From NCBI RefSeq assembly GCF_010093065.1, contig NZ_CP048113.1, forward strand, positions 6,094,001 to 6,158,000: a stretch of DNA of 64,000 nt, given 5' to 3'. A program made the position numbers and the translations under genes. Origin of the DNA: Chitinophaga agri (GTDB taxonomy: Bacteria > Bacteroidota > Bacteroidia > Chitinophagales > Chitinophagaceae). This document shows, in pieces, positions 19,553 through 28,293 of this stretch. The notes under the pieces are model-generated. The model had not been told where the DNA came from and did no database searches. It saw only the letters and a program-made list of their open reading frames with translations. The first letter of the stretch is position 1. Each line of letters opens with the position of its first letter.

Positions 19553-21808
19553 ATGAAGAACCCGAAACGCTTGCTGGTAGCCGCCCTGCTACTAGCAACC
19601 CTCAGCGTCAAGGCACAAACCCCGAAGCAGGCCTTCGTGAATAATCTTATCAAACGCATGACGCTGGACGAAAAGATAGGCCAGTTGAACCTGCTGACCA
19701 GCGACATGGACGTTACCGGGCCATTCATGAAGCCGGGGTATAAGAAAGACATTGAAGCCGGCCTCTGTGGCGCTATATTCAATGCATATACCCCCCAATA
19801 TACCCGTCAGTTACAGGAAATGGCGATGAACACGCGGTTGAAGATACCATTGCTGTTTGGCTATGACGTCATTCATGGACATAAGACCATTTTCCCTATT
19901 CCCCTGGGAGAAGCCTGCACCTGGGATATGGCCCTGCTGGAACAGAGTGCCAGGATCGCCGCTCAGGAAGCCAGCGCTGATGGGCTGCAATGGACGTATT
20001 CCCCCATGGTAGACATCGCGCGTGACCCACGCTGGGGACGGGTGGCGGAAGGTGTAGGGGAAGATACCTGGTATGGTGTACAGGTGGCGAAGGCAAAGGT
20101 GAAAGGGTATCAGGGGTCAGACCTGTCGGCTAATAACACCCTGCTGGCCTGTGTGAAACACTTTGCCTTATACGGTGCCGTACAGGCAGGCCGTGACTAT
20201 AACACGGTGGATATGAGCCGACGCGAGATGTACCAGTACTATCTGCCTCCCTATAAGGCGGCCATTGACGCCGGAGTGGCAACGGTTATGACCTCTTTTA
20301 ACGAGATAGACGGGACCCCGGCGACCGCCAATAAATGGCTGCTGACTGACCTGCTGAGAAGGGACTGGGGTTTTAAAGGATTTGTGGTGACGGATTATAC
20401 CTCGATCAACGAAATGATTGCCCATGGCAATGTAAAGGACGAGTACGAAGCCGGGGCCGCAGCGCTGAACGCAGGTGTAGACATGGATATGCAGGGCGGG
20501 ATCTTCGCCGGGCAGCTCAAAAAACTGCTAAAGGATGGAAAAGTTACGCAGAAGACAATTGACAGTGCTGTATACCACATCCTGGCTGCCAAGTATGACC
20601 TGGGACTATTCAAGGACCCGTTCAAATATTGTGACAATGAAAGGGCTGCAAAAGAGATCATGTCCGCCGAAAACCTGGCTGCTGCCCAAAAAATAGCTGA
20701 GCGTTCTATTGTCCTGCTGAAAAATGAAAACCAGCTGTTACCACTGAAGAAAGAAGCGAAGATCGCACTGATCGGTCCTCTGGCCAACAGTCAGCGGGAT
20801 ATGATCGGCAACTGGTCAGCAGCGGGCGACTACACCAGAGCAGTGACATTGCTGGAAGCGTTGAAGAAACGGTCAGTGAATGTGCAGTACCTGCCTGGTG
20901 CTCATTATACTGCTGATACCACCCTCTACAAACGTGCTACCCAGAAACAGCGGCTGGATGCAGCTGATACCACTGACAGCCAGCAAATGCTGGCGGCTGC
21001 TGTTGAACTGGCGAAGCAGTCGGATATAGTCCTGATGGCGCTGGGTGAATCGCAGGGAATGACCGGAGAAGCTGCCAGCAGATCAAACATCAGCATTCCG
21101 GAGAATCAGCAGCAGCTGCTCAGGGCCGTATACGCTACGGGTAAGCCGGTAGTACTGGTACTGATGAATGGCCGTCCGCTGACGCTGGAATGGGAAGATG
21201 CCCATATCCCCGCCATACTCGAAACATGGTTCCTGGGTACAAAGGCGGGTGACGCTATTGCTGCTGTCCTGTTCGGAGATTATAACCCGGCTGGTAAACT
21301 CACGATGAGCTTCCCCCGTAACGTTGGACAGATACCGGTCTACTATAACCATAAGAATACCGGCCGCCCCATGAACCCGTATAATAAATACTCCACCAAG
21401 TATTTAGATACAGAGAACGATCCGTTGTACCCCTTCGGTTACGGACTGAGTTATACAAAGTTCACTTACGGGGAAGTGAAACTGAGCAAACAACAGCTCA
21501 CCGCCGGTGACAAGCTACAGGTGAGCATTCCGGTCACTAACAGCGGGAACTATAACGGGGAAGAGGTGGTACAACTGTATATCCGCGACCTCGTCGGCTC
21601 TGTTACCCGCCCGGTAAAAGAGCTCAAAGGCTATAAAAAGATAGCCCTTGCCAAAGGCGAGACACAGACGGTTACCTTCGAGATCTCTGAGGATGACCTT
21701 AAGTTCTATGATAAGGATATGCGATGGAAGGCAGAACCAGGCGATTTTACGGTATTTGTAGGTACTAACAGCAGAGATGTCCAGTCGGCAGGCTTCACAT
21801 TAAAATAA
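19553..21808 (+). CDS. bglX: GH3 beta-glucosidase (BglX-like)
   Basis: A 751-aa periplasmic protein with a signal peptide ending near VKAQ. The GH3 N-terminal barrel shows LDEKIGQLNLL, DVIHGHKTIFPIPLGEA and DIARDPRWGR. The nucleophile Asp is in GFVVTDY (D281). The alpha/beta sandwich contains ERSIVLLKNENQLLPL. A C-terminal fibronectin-III-like domain is marked by YPFGYGLSYTKF and the EEVVQLYIRD stretch. Length and order match E. coli BglX. It may hydrolyse beta-glucosides or beta-xylosides and probably finishes oligosaccharide breakdown. It is separated from the previous gene by 53 bases and may have its own promoter. No terminator is seen before the his promoter. Confidence 0.9.
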   Translation: MKNPKRLLVAALLLATLSVKAQTPKQAFVNNLIKRMTLDEKIGQLNLLTSDMDVTGPFMKPGYKKDIEAGLCGAIFNAYTPQYTRQLQEMAMNTRLKIPLLFGYDVIHGHKTIFPIPLGEACTWDMALLEQSARIAAQEASADGLQWTYSPMVDIARDPRWGRVAEGVGEDTWYGVQVAKAKVKGYQGSDLSANNTLLACVKHFALYGAVQAGRDYNTVDMSRREMYQYYLPPYKAAIDAGVATVMTSFNEIDGTPATANKWLLTDLLRRDWGFKGFVVTDYTSINEMIAHGNVKDEYEAGAAALNAGVDMDMQGGIFAGQLKKLLKDGKVTQKTIDSAVYHILAAKYDLGLFKDPFKYCDNERAAKEIMSAENLAAAQKIAERSIVLLKNENQLLPLKKEAKIALIGPLANSQRDMIGNWSAAGDYTRAVTLLEALKKRSVNVQYLPGAHYTADTTLYKRATQKQRLDAADTTDSQQMLAAAVELAKQSDIVLMALGESQGMTGEAASRSNISIPENQQQLLRAVYATGKPVVLVLMNGRPLTLEWEDAHIPAILETWFLGTKAGDAIAAVLFGDYNPAGKLTMSFPRNVGQIPVYYNHKNTGRPMNPYNKYSTKYLDTENDPLYPFGYGLSYTKFTYGEVKLSKQQLTAGDKLQVSIPVTNSGNYNGEEVVQLYIRDLVGSVTRPVKELKGYKKIALAKGETQTVTFEISEDDLKFYDKDMRWKAEPGDFTVFVGTNSRDVQSAGFTLK

Positions 21809-21830
21809 TGCCCGGTATAGCAAAAATTAG

Positions 21831-21860
21831 TTTGATTATTCAAAATAGTTATTACCTTCG
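21831..21860 (+). promoter_or_regulatory. his operon promoter
   Basis: TTTG at 21831-21834 and TACCTTCG at 21853-21860 are separated by 18 bases. This fits the Bacteroidota sigma-type pair TTTG and TAnnTTTG with one mismatch. Transcription would start about 6-8 bases downstream, just before the leader ATG at 21878. Confidence 0.6.
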
Positions 21861-21877
21861 CATCATTATTAGAAAAT

Positions 21878-21940
21878 ATGAACATTACCGTACATACACA
21901 TCATCACCATCATTCTTACCGCGCAGGTAGGCTGGGATGA
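21878..21940 (+). CDS. hisL: his operon leader peptide (His-rich, 20 aa)
   Basis: The short ORF reads MNITVHTHHHHHSYRAGRLG then TGA. It has six His codons, five of them consecutive at 21899-21913. It lies between a promoter-like pair and a terminator hairpin, upstream of hisG. This is the layout of a His-codon attenuator, as known for hisL in Proteobacteria. When charged tRNA-His is scarce the ribosome should stall in the His run. Bases 21926-21932 (GGTAGGC, inside the leader) can pair with 21983-21989 in the left arm of the terminator, with one G-U pair. This gives a simple antiterminator that a ribosome at the stop codon would cover. The symbol is used by analogy. Confidence 0.88.
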   Translation: MNITVHTHHHHHSYRAGRLG

Positions 21941-21979
21941 TTTTATGTACTAAATAATAAAGAAATTAGAACATAATCA

Positions 21980-22008
21980 GGGGCTTACCAAACGGTGAGC
22001 CCCTTTTT
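21980..22008 (+). terminator. his attenuator terminator
   Basis: A 10-bp stem (21980-21989 with 21994-22003, one G-U pair) has a 4-base AAAC loop and is followed by TTTTT. It lies 40 bases after the leader stop and 28 bases before hisG, so it must be passed to express the operon. Its left arm overlaps the predicted antiterminator partner. Confidence 0.88.
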
Positions 22009-22035
22009 CGTTTTCACCGGAATATTGTTAAAAAC

Positions 22036-22890
22036 ATGAAACTGAGAATCGCAATTCAGAAATCCGGTCGTTTGCACGACGACTCCATCAAACTGTTGAA
22101 AGAATGTGGTATAGACATTAACAACGGTGTTAATAAACTGAAAACGGAAGCCAGCAACTTCCCCCTGGAAGTATTCTTCCTGCGTGATGATGATATTCCG
22201 CAATACGTTGAAGACGGCGTAGCCGATATAGGTATCGTAGGTGAAAACGTGATCATTGAAAAAGGTCGTACCGTAAGCATTGCAGAGAAACTGGGTTTTG
22301 GTAAATGCCGCCTCTCCCTGGCAGTGCCAAAAACAGTGGAATACAATGGTGTGCAGGATATGGATAAACTCCGTATTGCTACCAGCTATCCCGTGATATT
22401 ACAGCAATTCCTGGATGAACACAAGATAAGCGCAGAGATCCACGAGATCAGCGGTTCCGTGGAGATCGCTCCTGGTATCGGTCTGGCAGATGCGATCTGT
22501 GACCTCGTAAGCAGTGGTTCGACCCTGTTCATGAACGGTCTTAAAGAAGTACAGGTGATCCTGAAATCTGAAGCAGCACTGATCAGCAATAGCAGCCTGA
22601 CGCCCGAACAGGACGCATTGTTACAGAAACTGTTATTCCGCATACAGGCAGTGAAGAAAGCAAAAAACAACAAGTATGTACTGCTGAACGCTCCTAATGA
22701 TAAACTGGACGAGATCATTAAACTGCTGCCGGGAATGAAGAGCCCTACCGTACTGCCACTGGCAGAAGAAGGCTGGAGCTCCGTACACTCCGTGCTGAAT
22801 GAAAACGCTTTCTGGGATATCATCGAAAACCTGAAAGCGGCAGGTGCACAGGGCATCCTGGTAGTGCCGATCGAAAAGATGATCATGTAG
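22036..22890 (+). CDS. hisG: ATP phosphoribosyltransferase, long form
   Basis: A 284-aa protein catalysing the first step of histidine synthesis: ATP plus PRPP gives phosphoribosyl-ATP. The start MKLRIAIQKSGRLHDDSI is typical. The catalytic lobes include DIGIVGENVI near residue 65 and the PRPP-binding stretch IADAICDLVSSGSTL-like near 155 (here LADAICDLVSSGSTL). The C-terminal 75 residues form the ACT-like histidine-binding domain of the long form, ending GAQGILVVPIEKMI. No HisZ partner is therefore needed, and feedback inhibition by histidine is expected. It is the first gene after the His attenuator. It is separated from hisD by 86 bases that contain a heptad repeat. Confidence 0.97.
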   Translation: MKLRIAIQKSGRLHDDSIKLLKECGIDINNGVNKLKTEASNFPLEVFFLRDDDIPQYVEDGVADIGIVGENVIIEKGRTVSIAEKLGFGKCRLSLAVPKTVEYNGVQDMDKLRIATSYPVILQQFLDEHKISAEIHEISGSVEIAPGIGLADAICDLVSSGSTLFMNGLKEVQVILKSEAALISNSSLTPEQDALLQKLLFRIQAVKKAKNNKYVLLNAPNDKLDEIIKLLPGMKSPTVLPLAEEGWSSVHSVLNENAFWDIIENLKAAGAQGILVVPIEKMIM

Positions 22891-22940
22891 TGATTGCCAG
22901 CGCGCACACTATTCTCAATAGAACTGGAGTTGTGATAGGC

Positions 22941-22975
22941 AATTCCTAATTCGTAATTCCTAATTCCTAATTAAG
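22941..22975. repeat. heptad repeat array, AATTCCT type (hisG-hisD gap)
   Basis: Five consecutive 7-base units read AATTCCT, AATTCGT, AATTCCT, AATTCCT and AATTAAG. The array ends one base before the hisD start codon, so it occupies the ribosome-binding region. The same unit recurs at 35074-35144, 51410-51430, 58555-58587 and 60935-61020. Confidence 0.75.
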
Positions 22976-22976
22976 A

Positions 22977-24266
22977 ATGCAATTCTTCAAATATCCGGAG
23001 CGTTCGCAATGGCCGGAATTGTTGCAAAGACCGGTCTTAGATACAACAGCACTGGAAACCAGTGTAGGAAATATACTCGCTGCTGTTAAGCAGGAAGGCG
23101 ATGCCGCTGTACGCAGCTATGCACAGCAGTTTGACAAAGTAACGCTTGATGCACTCGAAGTGTCACAGGCGGAGTTTGCAAAAGCAACAGCTGCACTGGA
23201 TGCAGCGCTGAAGAAAGCCATCCTTCAGGCGAAACATAATATTGAAGTGTTTCACAAGGCACAGCAGGAACACAGTAAGATCATAGAGACAATGCCAGGC
23301 GTACAATGCTGGCGTAAGCCGGTCGCTATTGAAAAAGTAGGACTGTACATTCCGGGCGGTTCTGCACCATTGTTCTCTACAATACTGATGCTCGGTATTC
23401 CTGCAATGATCGCAGGTTGCAGGGAGATCGTGCTGTGCACACCGTCCAACGCAGCTGGGGAAGTACATCCTGCGATATTATTTGCGGCACAGGAAGTAGG
23501 GATCGAACGCGTGTTTAAAATAGGCGGTGTACAGGCCATCGGTGCAATGGCATATGGTACAGAAAGTATACCACGTGTACACAAGATCTTTGGTCCGGGT
23601 AACCAGTATGTGACCTGTGCAAAACAGCTGGTGAATAAAAGCGGTGTTGCAATAGACATGCCCGCAGGGCCTTCGGAAGTAGCAGTACTGGCAGATGAAA
23701 CATGTGTACCCGCATTTGTGGCTGCTGACCTGCTGTCTCAGGCAGAACATGGTCCGGATAGCCAGGTATTACTGGTAACAACAGCTGCTGAGATTATCGC
23801 CGAAGTACAGAAGGAAGTGGATGCCCAGCTGGCGCAGTTACCAAGAAAAGATATTGCTGCCCGTGCACTGGAAAACAGCCGTATCATACTGGTGAAGGAT
23901 ACTACAGAGGCAATGGAACTGCTGAACGCCTATGCACCTGAACACCTGATCGTAGCATGTAAAGATGATATCGCTGTAGCTGATGCGGTGATCAATGCAG
24001 GTTCCGTATTCCTGGGTAATTACTCTCCTGAAAGCGCAGGTGATTATGCTTCCGGTACGAATCATACCCTGCCTACCAATGGTTATGCTACTGCGTACAG
24101 TGGCGTGTCCCTGGATAGTTTTGTGAAGAAGATCACTTTCCAGCGACTCACCCGGGAAGGATTACAGCAGATAGGTGCTACCATCGAGACCATGGCTGCT
24201 GCTGAAGGTCTGGATGCACACAAGAATGCGGTAACTGTACGTTTGAAACAAGCAGCTCAATCATAA
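22977..24266 (+). CDS. hisD: histidinol dehydrogenase
   Basis: A 429-aa enzyme that oxidises L-histidinol to L-histidine in two NAD-dependent steps with zinc. Family stretches seen are GLYIPGGSAPLFSTILMLGIPA, GPGNQYVTCAKQLV, MPAGPSEVAVLADE, SQAEHGPDSQVLLV (metal and catalytic His region) and SPESAGDYASGTNHTLPTNG. Length is normal. The start ATG directly follows a heptad repeat array, and hisC starts 12 bases after the stop. It is the second gene of the his-trp-his cluster. Confidence 0.97.
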   Translation: MQFFKYPERSQWPELLQRPVLDTTALETSVGNILAAVKQEGDAAVRSYAQQFDKVTLDALEVSQAEFAKATAALDAALKKAILQAKHNIEVFHKAQQEHSKIIETMPGVQCWRKPVAIEKVGLYIPGGSAPLFSTILMLGIPAMIAGCREIVLCTPSNAAGEVHPAILFAAQEVGIERVFKIGGVQAIGAMAYGTESIPRVHKIFGPGNQYVTCAKQLVNKSGVAIDMPAGPSEVAVLADETCVPAFVAADLLSQAEHGPDSQVLLVTTAAEIIAEVQKEVDAQLAQLPRKDIAARALENSRIILVKDTTEAMELLNAYAPEHLIVACKDDIAVADAVINAGSVFLGNYSPESAGDYASGTNHTLPTNGYATAYSGVSLDSFVKKITFQRLTREGLQQIGATIETMAAAEGLDAHKNAVTVRLKQAAQS

Positions 24267-24278
24267 AAACCTACTACA

Positions 24279-25334
24279 ATGTTCGATCTCAATAGCTTAC
24301 TACGCGATAATATAAAACGCCTGGTGCCTTACTCCACCGCCAGGGATGAATTTAAGGGAGAAGCTTCTATCTTTCTTGATGCCAATGAGAACAGCTTCGG
24401 TTCTCCGTTACCGGTCAACTACAACCGCTATCCGGACCCGATGCAGTGGAAAGTGAAATATAAACTGGCCGATATTAAAGGCGTACCTCCGCAGAACATC
24501 TTCCTCGGTAATGGTAGTGATGAGGTGATTGATGTGCTGTACCGTTCTTTCTGTCGTCCGGGTGTTGATAACGTGGTGATCTTTCCTCCAACATACGGTA
24601 TGTATGAGGTAAGTGCCAATATCAACGATGTGATCGTAAGAAAAGTGTCACTGACACCCGATTACCAGATTGACATGGCTGCCCTGCAGGAAGCCGTTGA
24701 TGAGCACACAAAAATGATCTTTATCTGTTCTCCGAACAATCCTACCGGTAACTCTATTAACCGCGATGATATAGAAATGATCCTGAACAACTTTGATGGC
24801 CTTGTTGTCGTGGATGAAGCCTATATCAATTTTGCCCGCCAGAAAACATTTATCTCCGAACTGACCGAATACCCTAATCTCGTAGTGATGCAGACCCTGT
24901 CTAAAGCCTGGGGACTGGCGGCTTTACGTGTGGGTATGGCATTCGCAGGAGAGGATATCATCAATGTACTCAACAAGGTGAAACCGCCCTATAATATCAA
25001 TCAGGCCGCACAGGATTTAGTACTGGTAGCGCTTGATAATATCGTACAGGTGAACGAATGGATCCGTGAAACTGTTGTGGAAAGAGATAAACTGGCTGCA
25101 GGTCTGATCAGTCTGAAACAGGTACTGGAAGTATATCCGAGTGATGCTAACTTCCTGCTGGCAAAGACCACCGATGCAAAAGGTATCTACAATCACCTGG
25201 TGGCAAAAGGGATCATCGTACGTGACCGTTCCAAAGTAGAGCTCTGTAATGGTTGCTTACGTATCACTGTAGGTACGCCGGAAGAAAATACCGTTCTGCT
25301 GGAAACTATTGCACAGGTTCCCGTAACTGCCTGA
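24279..25334 (+). CDS. hisC: histidinol-phosphate aminotransferase
   Basis: A 351-aa PLP enzyme of fold type I. Motifs include GNGSDEVIDVLYR, the substrate/PLP stretch CSPNNPTGNSINRDD, VVDEAYINFA with the PLP-pairing Asp and the PLP lysine in TLSKAWGLAALRVG. It transfers the amino group from glutamate to imidazole acetol-phosphate. Length and gene position between hisD and hisB are as expected. No separate regulatory signal is seen in the 12-base gap before it. Confidence 0.96.
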   Translation: MFDLNSLLRDNIKRLVPYSTARDEFKGEASIFLDANENSFGSPLPVNYNRYPDPMQWKVKYKLADIKGVPPQNIFLGNGSDEVIDVLYRSFCRPGVDNVVIFPPTYGMYEVSANINDVIVRKVSLTPDYQIDMAALQEAVDEHTKMIFICSPNNPTGNSINRDDIEMILNNFDGLVVVDEAYINFARQKTFISELTEYPNLVVMQTLSKAWGLAALRVGMAFAGEDIINVLNKVKPPYNINQAAQDLVLVALDNIVQVNEWIRETVVERDKLAAGLISLKQVLEVYPSDANFLLAKTTDAKGIYNHLVAKGIIVRDRSKVELCNGCLRITVGTPEENTVLLETIAQVPVTA

Positions 25335-25407
25335 TAGCAGTTGCTAAATGATCACTGGCAGTACCGCTGCCGGCATTACAAACACAAAGCGCCGTAATAA
25401 CAGTATA

Positions 25408-26544
25408 ATGAAAAGAGTCCTCTTTATAGACAGGGACGGTACCATGATCAAGGAAGTACCGCCTACTTATCAGATCGACAGCCTTGAAAAAGTTGAATTC
25501 TATCCGAAGGTGTTTACCTGGCTGGCACGCATCGCGGCTGAGCTGGATTATGAACTGGCTATGGTGACCAACCAGGACGGTTTGGGTACCAACAGCTTTC
25601 CTGAAGCTGATTTCTGGCCTGCACAAAACTTCATCCTGCGTGCTTTCGAGAATGAAGGTGTGAAGTTTGATGCCATCTACATCGATCGCTCTTTTCCGCA
25701 TGAAAATGCACCTACGCGTAAACCACGCACAGGTATGCTGACTAAATATTTCTCTCCCGGATATGACCTCGCTAATTCCTTCGTAATAGGCGACCGTATC
25801 ACTGATGTACAACTGGCAAAGAACCTGGGTGCAAAAGCGATCTGGATCAATGAAGGTACCGGCCTGGGTGGCGCTGAAGTAAATGAAGATGCAGCTGCAC
25901 TGAAAGATACCATTGCACTGGAATCTACTGACTGGGAGAAGATCTATGAGTTCCTGAAAGTAGGACTGCGTACAGTGACACATACCCGTACCACCAAAGA
26001 AACCGATATCACGATCTCGCTGAACCTGGACGGTACCGGTAAGGCCGACATCAGCACTGGTCTGGGTTTCTTTGATCATATGCTGGACCAGATCGCCCGT
26101 CATGGCAGTATTGATATGACAGTAAAAGCTAAAGGTGACCTGCATATTGATGAGCACCACACCATTGAAGATACCGGTCTGGCACTGGGTGAAGCAATGG
26201 CTCAGGCGCTGGCGGACAAGAGAGGTATTGAACGCTATGGTTTCTGCTTACCCATGGATGATTGTCTCGCACAGGCTGCCATTGACTTTGGTGGCCGTAA
26301 CTGGATCGTATGGGACGCGAAGTTCAGTCGGGAGAAAATAGGAGAGATGCCAACAGAAATGTTCTTCCATTTCTTCAAATCCTTCTCTGATGCTGCGAAA
26401 TGCAATCTGAACATCAAAGCAGAAGGCGACAACGAACACCATAAGATAGAAGCTATATTCAAGGTATTCGCCAAAGCGATCAAAATGGCGGTAAAGCGTA
26501 ACCCGATGAATATGCAGCTACCAAGTACCAAAGGTGTATTGTAG
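25408..26544 (+). CDS. hisB: bifunctional histidinol-phosphatase / imidazoleglycerol-phosphate dehydratase
   Basis: A 378-aa two-domain enzyme. Residues 1 to about 165 are a HAD phosphatase starting [14 protein letters not shown] (DxDGT-type nucleophile). Residues about 185-378 are the dehydratase with [15 protein letters not shown] and [16 protein letters not shown] (metal-binding His clusters). I chose ATG 25408 because the HAD beta-strand normally begins at once. An ATG at 25348 is in frame but adds 20 residues of low-complexity sequence. It is the last his gene before the nested trp operon and is followed by a 170-base leader-upstream region. Confidence 0.95.
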   Translation: MKRVLFIDRDGTMIKEVPPTYQIDSLEKVEFYPKVFTWLARIAAELDYELAMVTNQDGLGTNSFPEADFWPAQNFILRAFENEGVKFDAIYIDRSFPHENAPTRKPRTGMLTKYFSPGYDLANSFVIGDRITDVQLAKNLGAKAIWINEGTGLGGAEVNEDAAALKDTIALESTDWEKIYEFLKVGLRTVTHTRTTKETDITISLNLDGTGKADISTGLGFFDHMLDQIARHGSIDMTVKAKGDLHIDEHHTIEDTGLALGEAMAQALADKRGIERYGFCLPMDDCLAQAAIDFGGRNWIVWDAKFSREKIGEMPTEMFFHFFKSFSDAAKCNLNIKAEGDNEHHKIEAIFKVFAKAIKMAVKRNPMNMQLPSTKGVL

Positions 26545-26662
26545 TGACTGCTGATCCCGGTGGGCTTATCTGACTATACAGAAGCAATAAAGCAGCGGAT
26601 TATTGATGGAAAATCAATAAATCCCCCTGAACTTATCACTTCGCAAAGAATCTCAAAAAAAA

Positions 26663-26694
26663 TTTGCATGTTTTCAAAAAACACCGGATATTTG
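26663..26694 (+). promoter_or_regulatory. internal promoter for the trp segment
   Basis: TTTG at 26663-26666 and GATATTTG at 26687-26694 are separated by 20 bases. The second element matches TAnnTTTG in 7 of 8 positions. Its position 20 bases before the Trp leader ATG is right for a promoter. It would make the trp segment independent of the His attenuator. Confidence 0.5.
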
Positions 26695-26713
26695 TTCCGC
26701 AAGAAATTAAATC

Positions 26714-26767
26714 ATGATAGCAATTATTACAAACAAGCGTTGGTGGTGGCACAATATCAGATCCTGA
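26714..26767 (+). CDS. trpL: trp operon leader peptide (Trp-Trp-Trp, 17 aa)
   Basis: The short ORF reads MIAIITNKRWWWHNIRS then TGA, with three consecutive Trp codons at 26741-26749. Trp is the rarest residue in proteins, so a WWW run directly upstream of trpE is highly specific for a Trp-starvation attenuator. Bases 26772-26782 after the stop can pair with 26816-26826, which includes the tip of the terminator stem. There is one T-T mismatch and one G-U pair. A ribosome at the stop codon would cover much of this segment, and a ribosome stalled at the Trp codons would leave it free. The symbol is by analogy with trpL. Confidence 0.88.
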   Translation: MIAIITNKRWWWHNIRS

Positions 26768-26808
26768 TAGTGTGTTACAGTGCCATGTTTCGTAATGAGA
26801 TATAATTG

Positions 26809-26840
26809 GAAGGCCCGCTGTTACACAGCGGGCCTTCTTC
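26809..26840 (+). terminator. trp attenuator terminator
   Basis: A 12-bp perfect stem (26809-26820 with 26826-26837, core GGCCCGCTG) has a short TTACA loop and is followed by TTCGTTTTT. It lies 43 bases before trpE. The hairpin tip overlaps the predicted antiterminator pairing with 26772-26782. Confidence 0.85.
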
Positions 26841-26882
26841 GTTTTTCAGATAGTCACCCAACAAAACTCAATCACAAATCCA

Positions 26883-28292
26883 ATGGGTAGTATTCAAGTC
26901 AAATCAAAATTCAAGAAAATGCTGGCAGACGTGTTCACGCCTGTTGGTATTTATCTGCGACTCCGCGACAAATTTCCTGGTACTGTACTGCTGGAAAGTA
27001 CAGACTATCGTGCCAGCGAAAATAGCTTCTCCTTCATATGTATCCAGCCTATAGCAGGTATAGAAGTAACCAGCACAAAGGATTTTGAATTCAAGTATCC
27101 TAACCTCCCGCCAGAAAGGAAACAACTGAAGAACAAACAAAGCGTGCTGGATGAGTTGCAGAAGTTCCTCGGTAACTTCTCTTTTGCTGACAAACCAGTA
27201 CTACCCGTTGTACACAGCCTTTTCGGATACAGCACATTCGATTCTGTACAGTTTTTCGAAACGATAGAATTTAACAAGGACAAGCAGAACGGGAATACCA
27301 TCCCGCTGATGCGCTACCGGTTCTACCAATATGTAATCGCCATCAATCACTTCAAGGATGAACTGTATCTATGCGAGAACATGGTAGACGGCCTTGACAG
27401 CGAATTTGAGAACATTGAATCATTGATCAGACAAAAAGATGTTCCTAACTACAGCTTCAGGGCAGAAGGAGCAGAAAAGAGTAACCTGACGAATGAACAG
27501 TATATGGACATCGTCGAAAAAGGTAAACAACACTGCTTCCGCGGAGATGTGTTCCAGGTAGTACTCTCCAGAGCTTTCCAGCAACAGTTCAAAGGTGATG
27601 AATTCAATGTATATCGCGCACTCCGTTCCATTAACCCTTCTCCTTATCTCTTCTTCTTCGATTACGGTGATTATAAACTGATGGGCTCCTCTCCGGAAGC
27701 ACAGCTGATCATCAAAGACAATAAAGCTATTATCCATCCTATCGCAGGTACTTTCAAACGTACCGGTAATGATGAACAGGACCGTGAACTGGCTGCCAGA
27801 CTCCTGGAAGATCCGAAGGAGAATGCAGAACACGTAATGCTGGTGGACCTGGCAAGAAATGACCTCAGCAGACTGGCCACAGATGTAGAAGTGGAGTCTT
27901 ACAGGCAGATCCAATACTACTCACACGTGATCCACCTGGTAAGCGAAGTGTCTGGTAAGATCCAGCCTGGTCTGAATCCGTTCTCACTACTGGCCGCCAC
28001 ATTCCCGGCAGGTACTTTATCCGGCGCACCTAAGTACAGGGCAATGGAGATCATCGATGAAAATGAACCTACTGCACGTGGCTTCTATGGTGGATGTATC
28101 GGCTCCGTTGGTTTCAACGGCGATTTCAACCATGCTATCATGATCCGCTCCATACTCAGTAAAGCAAATACGCTGTACTACCAGGCAGGTGCTGGTGTAG
28201 TTGCCAAGTCCGTAGCTGCTTCTGAACTGGAAGAAGTGAACAATAAACTGAATGCATTAAAACAGGCAATTATCCTGGCTCAAAATATCTGA
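26883..28292 (+). CDS. trpE: anthranilate synthase component I
   Basis: A 469-aa enzyme making anthranilate from chorismate and ammonia. The tryptophan-sensing LLES motif is present near residue 38 (GTVLLESTDYR), so feedback inhibition by Trp is expected. Chorismate-binding motifs follow: GSSPEAQLII, PIAGTFKRTG, NAEHVMLVDLARNDL and SGAPKYRAMEIIDE. It is the first gene after the Trp leader and attenuator. TrpG begins one base after its stop. Length is normal for Bacteroidota TrpE. Confidence 0.97.
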   Translation: MGSIQVKSKFKKMLADVFTPVGIYLRLRDKFPGTVLLESTDYRASENSFSFICIQPIAGIEVTSTKDFEFKYPNLPPERKQLKNKQSVLDELQKFLGNFSFADKPVLPVVHSLFGYSTFDSVQFFETIEFNKDKQNGNTIPLMRYRFYQYVIAINHFKDELYLCENMVDGLDSEFENIESLIRQKDVPNYSFRAEGAEKSNLTNEQYMDIVEKGKQHCFRGDVFQVVLSRAFQQQFKGDEFNVYRALRSINPSPYLFFFDYGDYKLMGSSPEAQLIIKDNKAIIHPIAGTFKRTGNDEQDRELAARLLEDPKENAEHVMLVDLARNDLSRLATDVEVESYRQIQYYSHVIHLVSEVSGKIQPGLNPFSLLAATFPAGTLSGAPKYRAMEIIDENEPTARGFYGGCIGSVGFNGDFNHAIMIRSILSKANTLYYQAGAGVVAKSVAASELEEVNNKLNALKQAIILAQNI

Positions 28293-28293
28293 C

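Larger units (their letters stand above)
26545..26882 (+). promoter_or_regulatory. trp leader region between hisB and trpE
   Basis: This 338-base gap holds, in order, an AT-rich stretch, a promoter-like pair (26663-26694), a 17-codon Trp leader peptide (26714-26767), an antiterminator candidate and a strong terminator (26809-26840). An 81-codon frame spanning 26560-26805 overlaps all of these and is not considered a gene. Confidence 0.8.

Noticed and set aside
22941..22975. CRISPR or VNTR array
   Set aside because: Units are 7 bases without spacers and no cas gene is near; treated as a heptad repeat.
25348..25407. Extra 20 residues at the start of hisB
   Set aside because: The HAD domain begins at [11 protein letters not shown]; the upstream residues are low-complexity and not family-like.
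25306..26160. 284-codon frame on the minus strand
   Set aside because: It is antisense to hisB, a well supported gene, and shows no recognisable motif.
26560..26805. 81-codon frame between hisB and trpE
   Set aside because: It spans the promoter, the Trp leader peptide and the antiterminator region in another frame and resembles no family; the leader explains the region better.
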